64,000 nucleotides of DNA from Arthrobacter russicus. GTDB lineage: Bacteria > Actinomycetota > Actinomycetes > Actinomycetales > Micrococcaceae. The notes beneath the pieces are model-generated. The model made no database searches. It had not been told where the DNA came from and saw only the letters and a program-made list of their open reading frames with translations. The position numbers and the translations under genes were made by a program. Positions 26,098-34,500 of the stretch are shown here, in pieces; position 1 is the stretch's first letter; each line of letters opens with the position of its first letter. The stretch lies in NCBI RefSeq assembly GCF_031454135.1, contig NZ_JAVDQF010000001.1, positions 2,294,001-2,358,000 of the forward strand. Reading direction: 5' to 3'.

Positions 26098-26154
26098 TCG
26101 CCTGTCCTGCCTTCCCGGGCCGTGAAGCGCTCCGATAGCATCGTGCTTCCACGC
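26098..26154 (+). promoter_or_regulatory. repeated promoter block of the CPSWC gene, copy C
   Basis: TCGCCTGTCCTGCCTTCCC, an 18-base gap, TAGCAT (candidate -10), then CGTGCTTCCACG; the same layout as at 19995, and 95 bases before the ATG against 93 in copy A. Confidence 0.5.
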
Positions 26155-26192
26155 AGCATCAAGGCAAGTGTTGGTGAGAGGGAAGATTCGAG

Positions 26193-26570
26193 ATGTCAGA
26201 GGCTCCAGAGCACGAATCGTCGCAGCGATCGCGGATGGATTCGCACTGGCCTTCGTGGCAGACAGGGCCTTGTCCGAGTTGGTGCGTACAACAGCATCAA
26301 GAAGAGGATTTCCCCGATGACCGTAAACATCAAAGCCAGATCGTTGCCGTGCCTGCTGTTTGGTTGGATCAGAGCACCCTTGATGAACCCGCCGATGAGC
26401 TAGTCGCTGGCCATCTTCACCTGGTGGTCTGGCAGCGGATCGGTACTGCTGAGACCATGGTGAGCCTGGCCGATGAGGGCTACAACGGTTGTTTTGAAGT
26501 GAGCTTTGAAAGCGCGAATCGGTTGCACCATAAGCTCGGAGAGCTATTGGATCACATCGCGGGAGCATGA
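26193..26570 (+). CDS. CPSWC-motif small protein (DUF6907-like), copy C
   Basis: 125 residues, paralogue of the gene at 20088. The shared core is PSWQTGPCPSWCVQQHQEED, then VPAVWLD, ADELVAGHLHLV, ETMVSLADEGYNGCFEV and LHHKLGELL. GAGAGGGA ribosome site 9 bases before the ATG. The N-terminal 20 residues diverge from copy A while the CPSWC part is nearly constant, suggesting selection on the core. It is followed by a small membrane-protein gene. Function unknown. Confidence 0.7.
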   Translation: MSEAPEHESSQRSRMDSHWPSWQTGPCPSWCVQQHQEEDFPDDRKHQSQIVAVPAVWLDQSTLDEPADELVAGHLHLVVWQRIGTAETMVSLADEGYNGCFEVSFESANRLHHKLGELLDHIAGA

Positions 26571-26688
26571 GGATTTAGCTCGGTGTAGATGGGGCTCGCA
26601 ACGTTAGGGCTTCGACCGGGTCGCAGTAAAACCATCCTGTATGGCTATTCGGAATGTCATTGACATCGACATGGAGCGAGTGAAGAGT

Positions 26689-26865
26689 ATGAAGATGGAA
26701 ACGATCTTTGGCTATTTGGCCCCGGTGGCAGCGATTTTGCCGATTGTTGTGACGCTGTTCTTGCTTTATGCCATCGTTCGCTTGGCTGTCAAACATGCAC
26801 TTCAAGCACACTTCGGCAAGGGGACAACAATGCCCCTGGTCGACACGCGTCCTGTCGAAAAATAG
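26689..26865 (+). CDS. small single-pass membrane protein
   Basis: About 58 residues from ATG 26689: a membrane helix (LAPVAAILPIVVTLFLLYAIVRLAV) with a short, basic, polar tail. Start uncertain: in-frame ATGs at 26641 and 26671 would add up to 16 residues; GGAG lies 13 bases before 26689. It follows the CPSWC gene by about 120 bases in the same direction and may share its transcript. Confidence 0.45.
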   Translation: MKMETIFGYLAPVAAILPIVVTLFLLYAIVRLAVKHALQAHFGKGTTMPLVDTRPVEK

Positions 26866-26903
26866 TCCAGCTTTAAAGCGGCGGCAGATCTCTCGAGGAA
26901 GCT

Positions 26904-26970
26904 GTTGGCAGGTGGAAACGGTATAAACAGGTTCACATGTGCACCTGTTTAGCGCACTTGGACCTGCCAA
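26904..26970. repeat. nested palindrome, island right border copy
   Basis: Outer arms GTTGGCAGGT (26904-26913) and ACCTGCCAA (26962-26970) around an inner near-palindrome at 26925-26950 (AAACAGGTTCACATGTG then CACCTGTTT, one mismatch). Same order and spacing as the copy at 18930-18997. Confidence 0.75.
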
Positions 26971-26997
26971 AGCGTCGCGGTGATGGACGTGGGCAAT

Positions 26998-27030
26998 GAA
27001 AAAGCCCCGGAATCACGAGGATCCCGGGGC
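26998..27030 (-). terminator. terminator of tRNA-Ser(GCT)
   Basis: Minus strand: a GCCCCGGGAT / ATTCCGGGGC stem with a 7-base loop, then TTTTT. It lies 9 bases past the tRNA 3' end and is nearly the same as the hairpin behind tRNA-Ser(TGA) at 42613. Confidence 0.8.
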
Positions 27031-27038
27031 GCTTCCGG

Positions 27039-27126
27039 CGGAGACGGGGGGATTTGAACCCCCGGTGGAGTTTTGCCCCACACTTCATTAGCAGTGAAGC
27101 CCATTCGGCCGCTCTGGCACGTCTCC
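27039..27126 (-). tRNA. tRNA-Ser (anticodon GCT)
   Basis: 88 bases. Acceptor arms GGAGACG/CGTCTCC, anticodon loop CTGCTAA with anticodon GCT (complement of 27090-27092) on a CTTCA/TGAAG stem, a long variable arm as expected for tRNA-Ser, and T-arm GGGGGTTCAAATCCCCC. CCA is not encoded. The accessory island lies directly beyond its 3' end, a classic integration position. Confidence 0.95.
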
Positions 27127-27220
27127 AAAGTGCTGGCCCCAGTAGAAGCCTGGAGCCAGCCTCACAAGGTTACCGAACTTGTGACCCAACACGCAAAGTG
27201 AACCTGGTGGAGTCTCCGGT

Positions 27221-27507
27221 TCAGCGGATCATCCGCAGCTCCACCAGGTTTCCCCAGTCCGTGACTACCTCCCGGGCGCCGTCCAGAGCGAAGCCAGCGT
27301 GTTCGTGGAAAGCGATCGCGTTGGCGTTCGCAGCCACCCACGACGCGGGCCGGTCGCCCAGCGCAGCGCCTTGCCCAGCCCCTGCTTCTGATGCGACTGC
27401 AAGACATACAAGCCCCAGAGCGCGTGCTTCCGGACCGCATCCGCGGCTATCGGCCACCCAGTGCCGGGCCATCGACACTGCGGATCTCGACGGTCACAAC
27501 GCCGCAC
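27221..27507 (-). pseudogene. GNAT acetyltransferase, truncated and frameshifted
   Basis: The N-terminal part (GLYVLQSHQKQGLGKAL, the acetyl-CoA loop) and the C-terminal part (WVAANANAIAFHEHAGFALDG) of one GNAT domain lie in two different frames that overlap around 27300-27440, so at least one indel broke the gene. The first roughly 80 residues of a normal GNAT protein are missing; the fragment abuts the stop of the S9 peptidase. Non-functional remnant. Confidence 0.65.
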
Positions 27508-29640
27508 TCATAATTGCCCACCGTTCAAGGCCCGCCACATGAATTCCAAGGGCGCGGTCTGCAACCGGGCAGCCTGCTTGTTGTCGGCAGCACCGGAGTG
27601 GCCGCCCTCTAACGATTCGTAGTACCACAGCGGCGAAATCCCCATCTTTTCCATCCGGGCAGCCATCTTCCGAGCCTGCACCGGGCCCACCCGGTCATCC
27701 GAGGTCGCGGTCCAAATGAAGGTCGGCGGGTAGTCGACCCCCTCGCGGAGCAAGTGGTACGGCGAAAACGTCTTCAAGTACTCCCATTGCTCCGGCACCT
27801 CGGGGTCGCCGTATTCGGCGATCCAGGAGAAGCCGGCATTGAGCTTCGTGTACCGCTTCATGTCCAGCAGCGGCACACCGCAGGAGACCGCGCCGAACAA
27901 CTCCGGATACTGGGTGAGCATATTGCCCACCAGCAAGCCCCCGTTGCTCCGCCCGTCGCAACCGAGCTTCGAGCGCTGGGTCACGCCGCGGGCCATCAGA
28001 TCGCGGGCCACTGCAGCGAAGTCTTCGTAGGACTTGTGCCGATTCTCCTGCAACGCGGCCCGATGCCACGACGGCCCGTACTCGCCGCCGCCCCGGATGT
28101 TCGCCAGCACGTAGACGCCGCCGCGCTCCAGCCAGCCGCGGCCGATGACTCCGCTGTAGGCCGGAGTGCGGGAGACCTCGAATCCGCCGTAACCGGAAAG
28201 GTAGACGGAGTTTCCGCCGTCAAGGTGAAGGGATTTCGGCCCCACTTGGAAATACGGGACTTTGGTCCCGTCCGCGGAAACCGCGAAGTGCTGCTCCACG
28301 GTGTACTCGGATTCGTTGAAGAACGACGGCGTGGATTTGATCTCGAGGGCCGCGGCGGCCCCCGGCGCCACGGAACCGCGCAACAAGGTGCTGGGTGTGA
28401 GGAATCCGGTCACCACGAGCCAGACGTCGTCGCCGATCGCGCCTTCGGGGCCGTCGTCGTCGGCATCGTCGTCCACCGCGGACACGGTGGCCAGGTGCAG
28501 CGGCGGGCACGCGTCGAGTTCTTGGCCGATGAAGTTGCGTTCCGGATCGGTGACCATGATTTTGGTCGAAACGTCATGCAGCAGCTCGAGCACCAGATAG
28601 TTCTTCGTCCAGGTCCACGATTGCAGAGCGGTCGCGGCATCCGGTTCGAAGACCGTGCTGAAGTCCCGTGATCCGGCCAGGAAGGCTTCCAGATCGATCG
28701 CATGCAATGAGCCTGCAGCCATTGCCGCGCCGCCGATTTCGGTGTCCGACTGCGGCCGCAGCAGCATCCACTGCCGATGCAGATCCACGGACACATCGGT
28801 GGGCACGTCCAGGGCGAGCCATTCGCCGTCCCGGCGCAGGTAGCTCTGCGAGGCGAAGAAGTCGATCACGTCCACGGCGACGTCCCGTTCGAATCCCGGG
28901 GTGCTGTCGTGCTGGACGACCGCCATCATATGTTCGGCCGGGATCTCGAAATCCAGCTCGGCCCCGGCCAGGCTCTGGCCCCGCCGCAGGACCCGCGAAG
29001 TCCGCGGGTAAGAGGACGAGGTCAGGGAACCCGGGCCGAAGTCGGTGGCCACGAACAAGGTGTCCGCGTCCTGCCACGTGGCCTGGCCTTTCGCCACCGG
29101 GATCACGAAGCCGCCGGCGGCGGGGTCGACGAAAGCCTTGTCGACGACGTCGAACTCGCGGTGCACGTGGGCGTCGCCGCCATCGGGGGAGAGCAGCACC
29201 AGACAGCGACGGTGCGCTGCACCGTCCGCCGGACGCAGGAATGTGGCGCCGTGCCAGACCCATTGCGCACCTTCGGCGGCACCGAGCGCATCCACATCGA
29301 GCACGGTTTCCCAATCCGGCTCGGCGGTTTGGTACGAAGCCCAACTGGTCCGGCGCCAGAGCCCGCGCGGGTGCTGCTCATCGGTCCAATAGTTGTAATA
29401 GTGCTCGCCGCGCTTCAGCACGGCCGGAATGCGGTCCTTGGCATCCAGCACTTCCAGGATGCGGTTTTCCAAGGCGCGGTACTCGGCGTTGACTAGTGCG
29501 CCATCGGTGCGGGCATTTCGCTCGCGCACCCAGTCCAATTGTTCGCTGCCGTAGCTGTCTTCCAACCAGAGGTTGTCATCGGTCTGCTCGTCGGCCGACT
29601 GTGCTGTCGGCGCTGTGATCTGGCTCTCGTCTGGGGTCAT
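27508..29640 (-). CDS. prolyl oligopeptidase family serine peptidase (S9A)
   Basis: 710 residues: an N-terminal beta-propeller region (about 20-440) and a C-terminal alpha/beta hydrolase. Catalytic serine in GRSNGGLLVG (family consensus GGSNGG; Arg replaces Gly), aspartate in TATSDDRVGP, histidine in EGGHSG. NIRGGGEYGPSWH, the oxyanion/propeller-interface motif, is intact. No signal peptide, so cytosolic: it degrades short proline-containing peptides. An unusually acidic insert (VDDDADDDGPEGA) lies about residue 400. Start 25 bases from the divergent FAD-protein gene, with TAGGAT 6 bases before the ATG. Confidence 0.88.
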   Translation of the reverse strand: MTPDESQITAPTAQSADEQTDDNLWLEDSYGSEQLDWVRERNARTDGALVNAEYRALENRILEVLDAKDRIPAVLKRGEHYYNYWTDEQHPRGLWRRTSWASYQTAEPDWETVLDVDALGAAEGAQWVWHGATFLRPADGAAHRRCLVLLSPDGGDAHVHREFDVVDKAFVDPAAGGFVIPVAKGQATWQDADTLFVATDFGPGSLTSSSYPRTSRVLRRGQSLAGAELDFEIPAEHMMAVVQHDSTPGFERDVAVDVIDFFASQSYLRRDGEWLALDVPTDVSVDLHRQWMLLRPQSDTEIGGAAMAAGSLHAIDLEAFLAGSRDFSTVFEPDAATALQSWTWTKNYLVLELLHDVSTKIMVTDPERNFIGQELDACPPLHLATVSAVDDDADDDGPEGAIGDDVWLVVTGFLTPSTLLRGSVAPGAAAALEIKSTPSFFNESEYTVEQHFAVSADGTKVPYFQVGPKSLHLDGGNSVYLSGYGGFEVSRTPAYSGVIGRGWLERGGVYVLANIRGGGEYGPSWHRAALQENRHKSYEDFAAVARDLMARGVTQRSKLGCDGRSNGGLLVGNMLTQYPELFGAVSCGVPLLDMKRYTKLNAGFSWIAEYGDPEVPEQWEYLKTFSPYHLLREGVDYPPTFIWTATSDDRVGPVQARKMAARMEKMGISPLWYYESLEGGHSGAADNKQAARLQTAPLEFMWRALNGGQL

Positions 29641-29665
29641 GGTTCCATCCTAGTAAGCTCATTCC

Positions 29666-31486
29666 ATGCCCGAGTCAGCCCTATTGCGTATTGCCGTCAT
29701 CGGCGCTGGGCCCCGGGGCACCTCGGTAGTGGAGCGGCTCGTGGCACAGCTCCGGCAGCATCCCCGCCCGGTCCGGATCGATCTCGTCGATCCGTTCGAA
29801 CCCGGTGCCGGCCGCGTCTGGCGGACCGACCAATCTGAGCTCTACCTGATGAACACGCCGTCGTTCTTCCCCACTGTGGTGCCCGACCATGGCGTCGTCG
29901 CGGCATCGCCGACCGGGCTCAGCTTCGACGCCTGGCGGCAACGGTTCCGGCCGGAACTGGGCCGCGCCGATTATCCGTCCCGGGCGGGTTACGGCCAGTA
30001 CCTGCGCTGGACCTTCGATGAGTTGCGCCGCCAGCTGCCGGATGGCGTGGAATTGCGCTGGCATCCGAGCGAGGCGCTCGCGGTGCGTCGGCAACCGGGG
30101 GGCCAGGCTCATTCGGTTCATTTGGAATCCGGCGAGCGGCTCGAAGCCGATGCCGTGGTGCTCGCCCTGGGGCACGTGCCCGCGGAGCTGGGCAGCGAGC
30201 AATCCGTCTTCGCCGAGGCCGCGGCGCAATGGCGGCTCGAATACTTCCCGCCGGCAATCCCGGCCGACGTCGACTGGGCGGCGGTCGCCGCCGTTGAGCC
30301 GGTATTGGTGCGTGGCATGGGATTGAACTTCTTCGACCTGCTCAGCCAGTGGACTGAAGGCCGCGGTGGCCGGTTCGACCGGGTGGACGGCACCTTGGTC
30401 TACCGACCCAGTGGCCGGGAGCCGAAGATCTTGGCAGCCTCCCGGCGGGGTGGGCCATACCGGGCGAAAGCGACGCTGGAATCGTATTATCCGGAGCGTA
30501 TTTCATTGGAATTTCTGCACGCGGCCTTGGATCAGCCGCGGGTAGGCCTGCCGGGTTTCGAACATGACATCTGGCCGGCGCTGAAGAGGGACGTTGTGCG
30601 GGCCTATTATTCGACCCGGTCGGCCGCAGATGCGGATCGGTTGACTGCGATTCTGCAATCGGATGACTGGGAGGCCAGGCTCCAGGCTTTCGAATTGCAG
30701 CTGCCGGAGCCGGATCGGCTGGACATCGCGGCTTTGGCGAAGCCGTTCCAGGGCCGTCATTTCGCCGATCGTGCAGACTTCGGCCGCGCCGTGCTCGAGT
30801 ACTTGGACGCCGATGTGGCCGGCTCCGCCGCCGGCGAATCCGACCCGGTGAAAATGGCGATCGGTGCCTTGAACGAAGGCCGCGCGCTGATCAAGGACTT
30901 CGTGGCCGACGGCGGAATCACCGAAGAGTCCTGGCTGCGCGAACTGCGCGGCTGGTTCGAATCGCTGGTGGAAGGGCTGGCTTCCGGGCCGCCCGCCTTG
31001 CGGATCGAGCAACTGGCCGCCGCGGCTCGCGCCGGGGTGGTCCAGTTCATCGGACCGGATCCGGTGTTTGCGGTTGACCAGGACGGCTTCAGCGCGAGTT
31101 CGCCCTGGGTGGCCGGCGAACCGGTCCGCGCCCGGCAACTGGTCGAGGCGATGGCCCCGGCCAACCGGGTGCTGCAGAATGCCTCCGCGCTGCTCAACCA
31201 GCTCCTGGACGAAGGCCTGGTCCGGCCGAAAGTCATGCTCGCGGCCACGGACGTTCCGGAGGCGACCAGCGGGCTGGACGTCAGCGCTCCGCCATACCGA
31301 GCGGTGGACGCCGACGGCGCGGTTCAGCAAAGCATTTACGTGATCGGTTTGCAGTTGTCCTCGGTACAGTGGGGCAGTGCGATCGCCGCCGAGGCCGGCT
31401 CGAAGTACCGCAGCGGTTACCGGACTTTGCTCGACGCCGATGCCATCGCCCAGGACATTCTCAATCAGGACATCCGCACCCGCTGA
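29666..31486 (+). CDS. FAD/NAD(P)-binding protein
   Basis: 606 residues. N-terminal dinucleotide-binding motif IAVIGAGPRGTSVVERL with an acidic strand end (DLVDPFEPGAGRVW), then YLMNTPSFFPTVVPD and GYGQYLRW, features of the FAD-NAD(P)-binding family typified by PF13454. A second conserved stretch VLALGHVPAE supports flavin binding. The C-terminal half (LLDADAIAQDIL at the end) has no further recognised domain. Substrate unknown. TAGTAA lies 9 bases before the ATG, so the mRNA may be nearly leaderless. Confidence 0.8.
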   Translation: MPESALLRIAVIGAGPRGTSVVERLVAQLRQHPRPVRIDLVDPFEPGAGRVWRTDQSELYLMNTPSFFPTVVPDHGVVAASPTGLSFDAWRQRFRPELGRADYPSRAGYGQYLRWTFDELRRQLPDGVELRWHPSEALAVRRQPGGQAHSVHLESGERLEADAVVLALGHVPAELGSEQSVFAEAAAQWRLEYFPPAIPADVDWAAVAAVEPVLVRGMGLNFFDLLSQWTEGRGGRFDRVDGTLVYRPSGREPKILAASRRGGPYRAKATLESYYPERISLEFLHAALDQPRVGLPGFEHDIWPALKRDVVRAYYSTRSAADADRLTAILQSDDWEARLQAFELQLPEPDRLDIAALAKPFQGRHFADRADFGRAVLEYLDADVAGSAAGESDPVKMAIGALNEGRALIKDFVADGGITEESWLRELRGWFESLVEGLASGPPALRIEQLAAAARAGVVQFIGPDPVFAVDQDGFSASSPWVAGEPVRARQLVEAMAPANRVLQNASALLNQLLDEGLVRPKVMLAATDVPEATSGLDVSAPPYRAVDADGAVQQSIYVIGLQLSSVQWGSAIAAEAGSKYRSGYRTLLDADAIAQDILNQDIRTR

Positions 31487-31513
31487 CGGCCCAAAAACCT
31501 ACCTAGTCGCCCC

Positions 31514-31571
31514 CGAACGCACACTTGGTGCGGGTGTTTGACGAAAAACACCCGCACCAAGTGTGCGTTCG
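31514..31571. terminator. 26-bp perfect inverted repeat between convergent genes
   Basis: Arms 31514-31539 and 31546-31571, loop of 6 bases. The tops of the arms are TTT/AAA-rich next to the loop. It separates two converging genes and most likely stops transcription in both directions, though no long T run follows the stem. Confidence 0.7.
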
Positions 31572-31593
31572 CGCGGGGAGAAGCGGGGCTAGA

Positions 31594-34500
31594 TCAGCGG
31601 ATCCACCAGAACAGGCCCTTGAGGATGCTGACGACCACCGGAACAACCACCTTGACGATTCCGACGACGGTCTTGATCACCCAATCGACGATGTTGCCCG
31701 GAGGCTCGCTCGTGGTGGGCACCGAAATCGGCAACCGGCTATTGGTCCCGGTATCCGTGGTCAGGGTGAATTTGCCGCCCTTCAGCGCGGCCGGTACTTT
31801 GAAGCTGATCTCGGCTTCGCCGGCCGTGACTTTGGCCGTGCCGAGATCACTGGCAGCGCCGCTTTCCGGCTCGTAACGGACCTTGACCGAGCTGCTCGCC
31901 GGCGTACCCAGCGAGGTCAGATCGGCCTTGCTGAGCTTCACCGTGACTTGCTGGCCCGCGGTCACCGAGGCCGGAGCCCCGGTGATCAGCACGCCGCGGC
32001 GGTTGAAGTCCGGGCTGAGCGGGGAGTTCTTCGTGATGTAGTCGAACCAGCCGTCGCGATCGATCAAACCGGAATCCTTGGTGCCCTTGCCTTCTTTGAA
32101 GACGCTGAAATTGTCTCCGCCGGTGGCCAGGAAGCTGAAGGTGCCGATCCGGTAATCCTTCGCTGGATCGATCAATCCGCCGTTGACCACGATCGAGGTG
32201 ATCCGATCGCCCTTGGCCCGGGTGGGGTCATAGGTGAACGAAACGTTCTTCGAGACGCCGAGCGCGAGGAAGGTCCGGGAGGAACCGTCAGGCTGCCATT
32301 GCTGCTCCAGCAACGTCTTGAATTGCGCCCCGGTCAGGGTAGTAGTCCATAGATTGTTCACGAAGGGCAGCACCGCATTGGCGTTGGCCACGTTGACCAC
32401 GCCGTCGTCGGCATTGGCATTCTTGAACAGCAGGTCGGCGCGCAGGCCGCCTGGATTCACAATGCCGATTTCGGCACCGCCCAGGTTCGCCGGAGCCAAG
32501 GTGGCCTTCAGCGAATCGGCGACCAAATTGCCCAACGTGGATTCGTTGGACCGGTCGTCGCGGACCTTGGCGCCGGTCTTCGGATCGGTGGTGTACGCCG
32601 TGGTGATGTCCGCTTTGATGCTGCCCAGCGGTTTGCTGCCTTCGGCTTTGGCGTAGGCCAGCGCCTTGTCGGTGATGTCTTTCACCTTCGCGACCGCCGG
32701 GTACTTGGCCACCAGGTCGGCGTCGGCCGCGGTGCTGCGCGGGTTGTTCTTGACCGTGTAGCTGGTCACCGACTTGTCGTTCGGGTTGACCATCAACTGC
32801 ACTTGGCCGACGTTCTCGCCGTAGTTGCCGGTCTGCAGCACCGGACGGGTCTTCCCCGGCTTGCCGGGAATCGGCGCGTCCCAGGCGTATTCCTTGTGCG
32901 TGTGGCCGGTGAAGATCACGTTGACCGCTGCCGAGGTCTTGGTCACGATGTCGGCGAAGGCGCCGCCGGCGGCGATTTCCTGCTCGATCGTCGCGCCGTC
33001 TTTCGCACCGGATCCGGCACCTTCGTGGAAGTCCGCCACGATGAAGTCCGCGGCCTTGTCCGCCTGGAGCTTCGCGGCTACCCGGTTCACGGCCTCGACC
33101 GGGTCGCCGAAGTCCAAGTCCTTGACCCCTTCGGGGCTGACCAGAGTTCCGGTCTCCTGGGTGACGGCACCGATCACCGCGACCTTTTCACCATTCACGG
33201 TGAGCAGTTTGTACTCCGGCAGCGCCGGGGTCGTGGTGCCCTTTTTGTAGACGTTCGCACCCAAGTAGGACCATGCCGCGTTGGGGGTGCCGTCTTTTTG
33301 CTGGATCCGGTTCACCAGGTCGTTGTAGCCCTTGTCGAACTCATGGTTGCCGACGGCCGATGCCTGCAAGCCGAGCGCATTGAGCACATCGATGGTGGGC
33401 TGGTCGCCCTGCACCGAAGAGGCGTACAGCGAAGCGGAAACGTTGTCTCCGGCGGAGAGGAATGCCGTGGCCCCGGCCGGCGAAGCGGCTTTGAGCTGCT
33501 CCACGGTTCCGGCGAACTTGACCGTGTTCTGGTCGATCCGGCCATGGAAGTCATTGATGTTCAGGAAGTTCAGTTCCTTGTCCGGCGCCGGTGCGCCGGG
33601 GACATTGAGCCCGACGACGACCGGGTCGTGATCGCTGGCCCGGTACGGATCAGCGTTGTAGTAGTTGGTGACGTTGTAGTTCCACCGCGAGTAGTCCAAA
33701 GCCACGGACTCCACGGAGTTGATGTTCCAAACATCGGCTCCGGTGACCTGGGCCTTCATCGACGGCGAGGCGAAGACATGGTCCAGGGATCCGATCCGGC
33801 CACCGAAGAGGTAGGTCTGCTTGCCGCTGCCGGACTCCAAATCGATGTAGCCGGCATCGGTGAGCTTGTTGAGCGGGTCTTCCTTGCTGTACGAGTTGAA
33901 GTCACCGATCAGCAGTACTTTGTCGGTGTTCTTGTCGGTCTTCAGCTGGTCCGCGAAGCCCAGCAGGGCTTGGGCCTGCTTGACCCGGGCCAGGTTCGAG
34001 TTGCCCTGTCCCTTATCGGTGTCGTCCGGCGTCGCTGCGGAGCCTTTCGACTTGAAGTGGTTGACGATGGCCAGGAACTGGCTGGAATCGGCCGCGCCCT
34101 TGGCTTTGAAGGATTGCGCCAACGGCTGCCGCGCGATGCCGGTGAAGGCTGCATCGTCGAGGATCACCGAATCGCCGACCGGCTCTGCCGCGGCCTGCTT
34201 GAAGATGAACGCGGTGCGGATTACGTCTTCTTTGCTGGCGTCCGGCCGGGCCTGCGGGGAACGGACATAGTCCCAGACGGCCGAGCCCGCTGAAGCATTG
34301 AGCGCTTCGACCAGAGTGCGCAGGGCCTTGTCCCGGTCATTTGCGGTATCGGCGAACTTCGCTGAATTCTCGATCTCTTCGAGCGAGACGATGTCCGCTC
34401 CGGTGCCGGTGATCCCGGCGACGATCTTGTCCTGCTGACGCTGCAGATTCGCTTGATCCCAAGCGCCGCGCTGATTGCAGCCCTTCTGCACCGTGATCGG

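Noticed and set aside
18930-27030. CRISPR array or transposon ends
   Set aside because: The repeats are two or three widely spaced palindromes and relics, with no spacer periodicity and no transposase.
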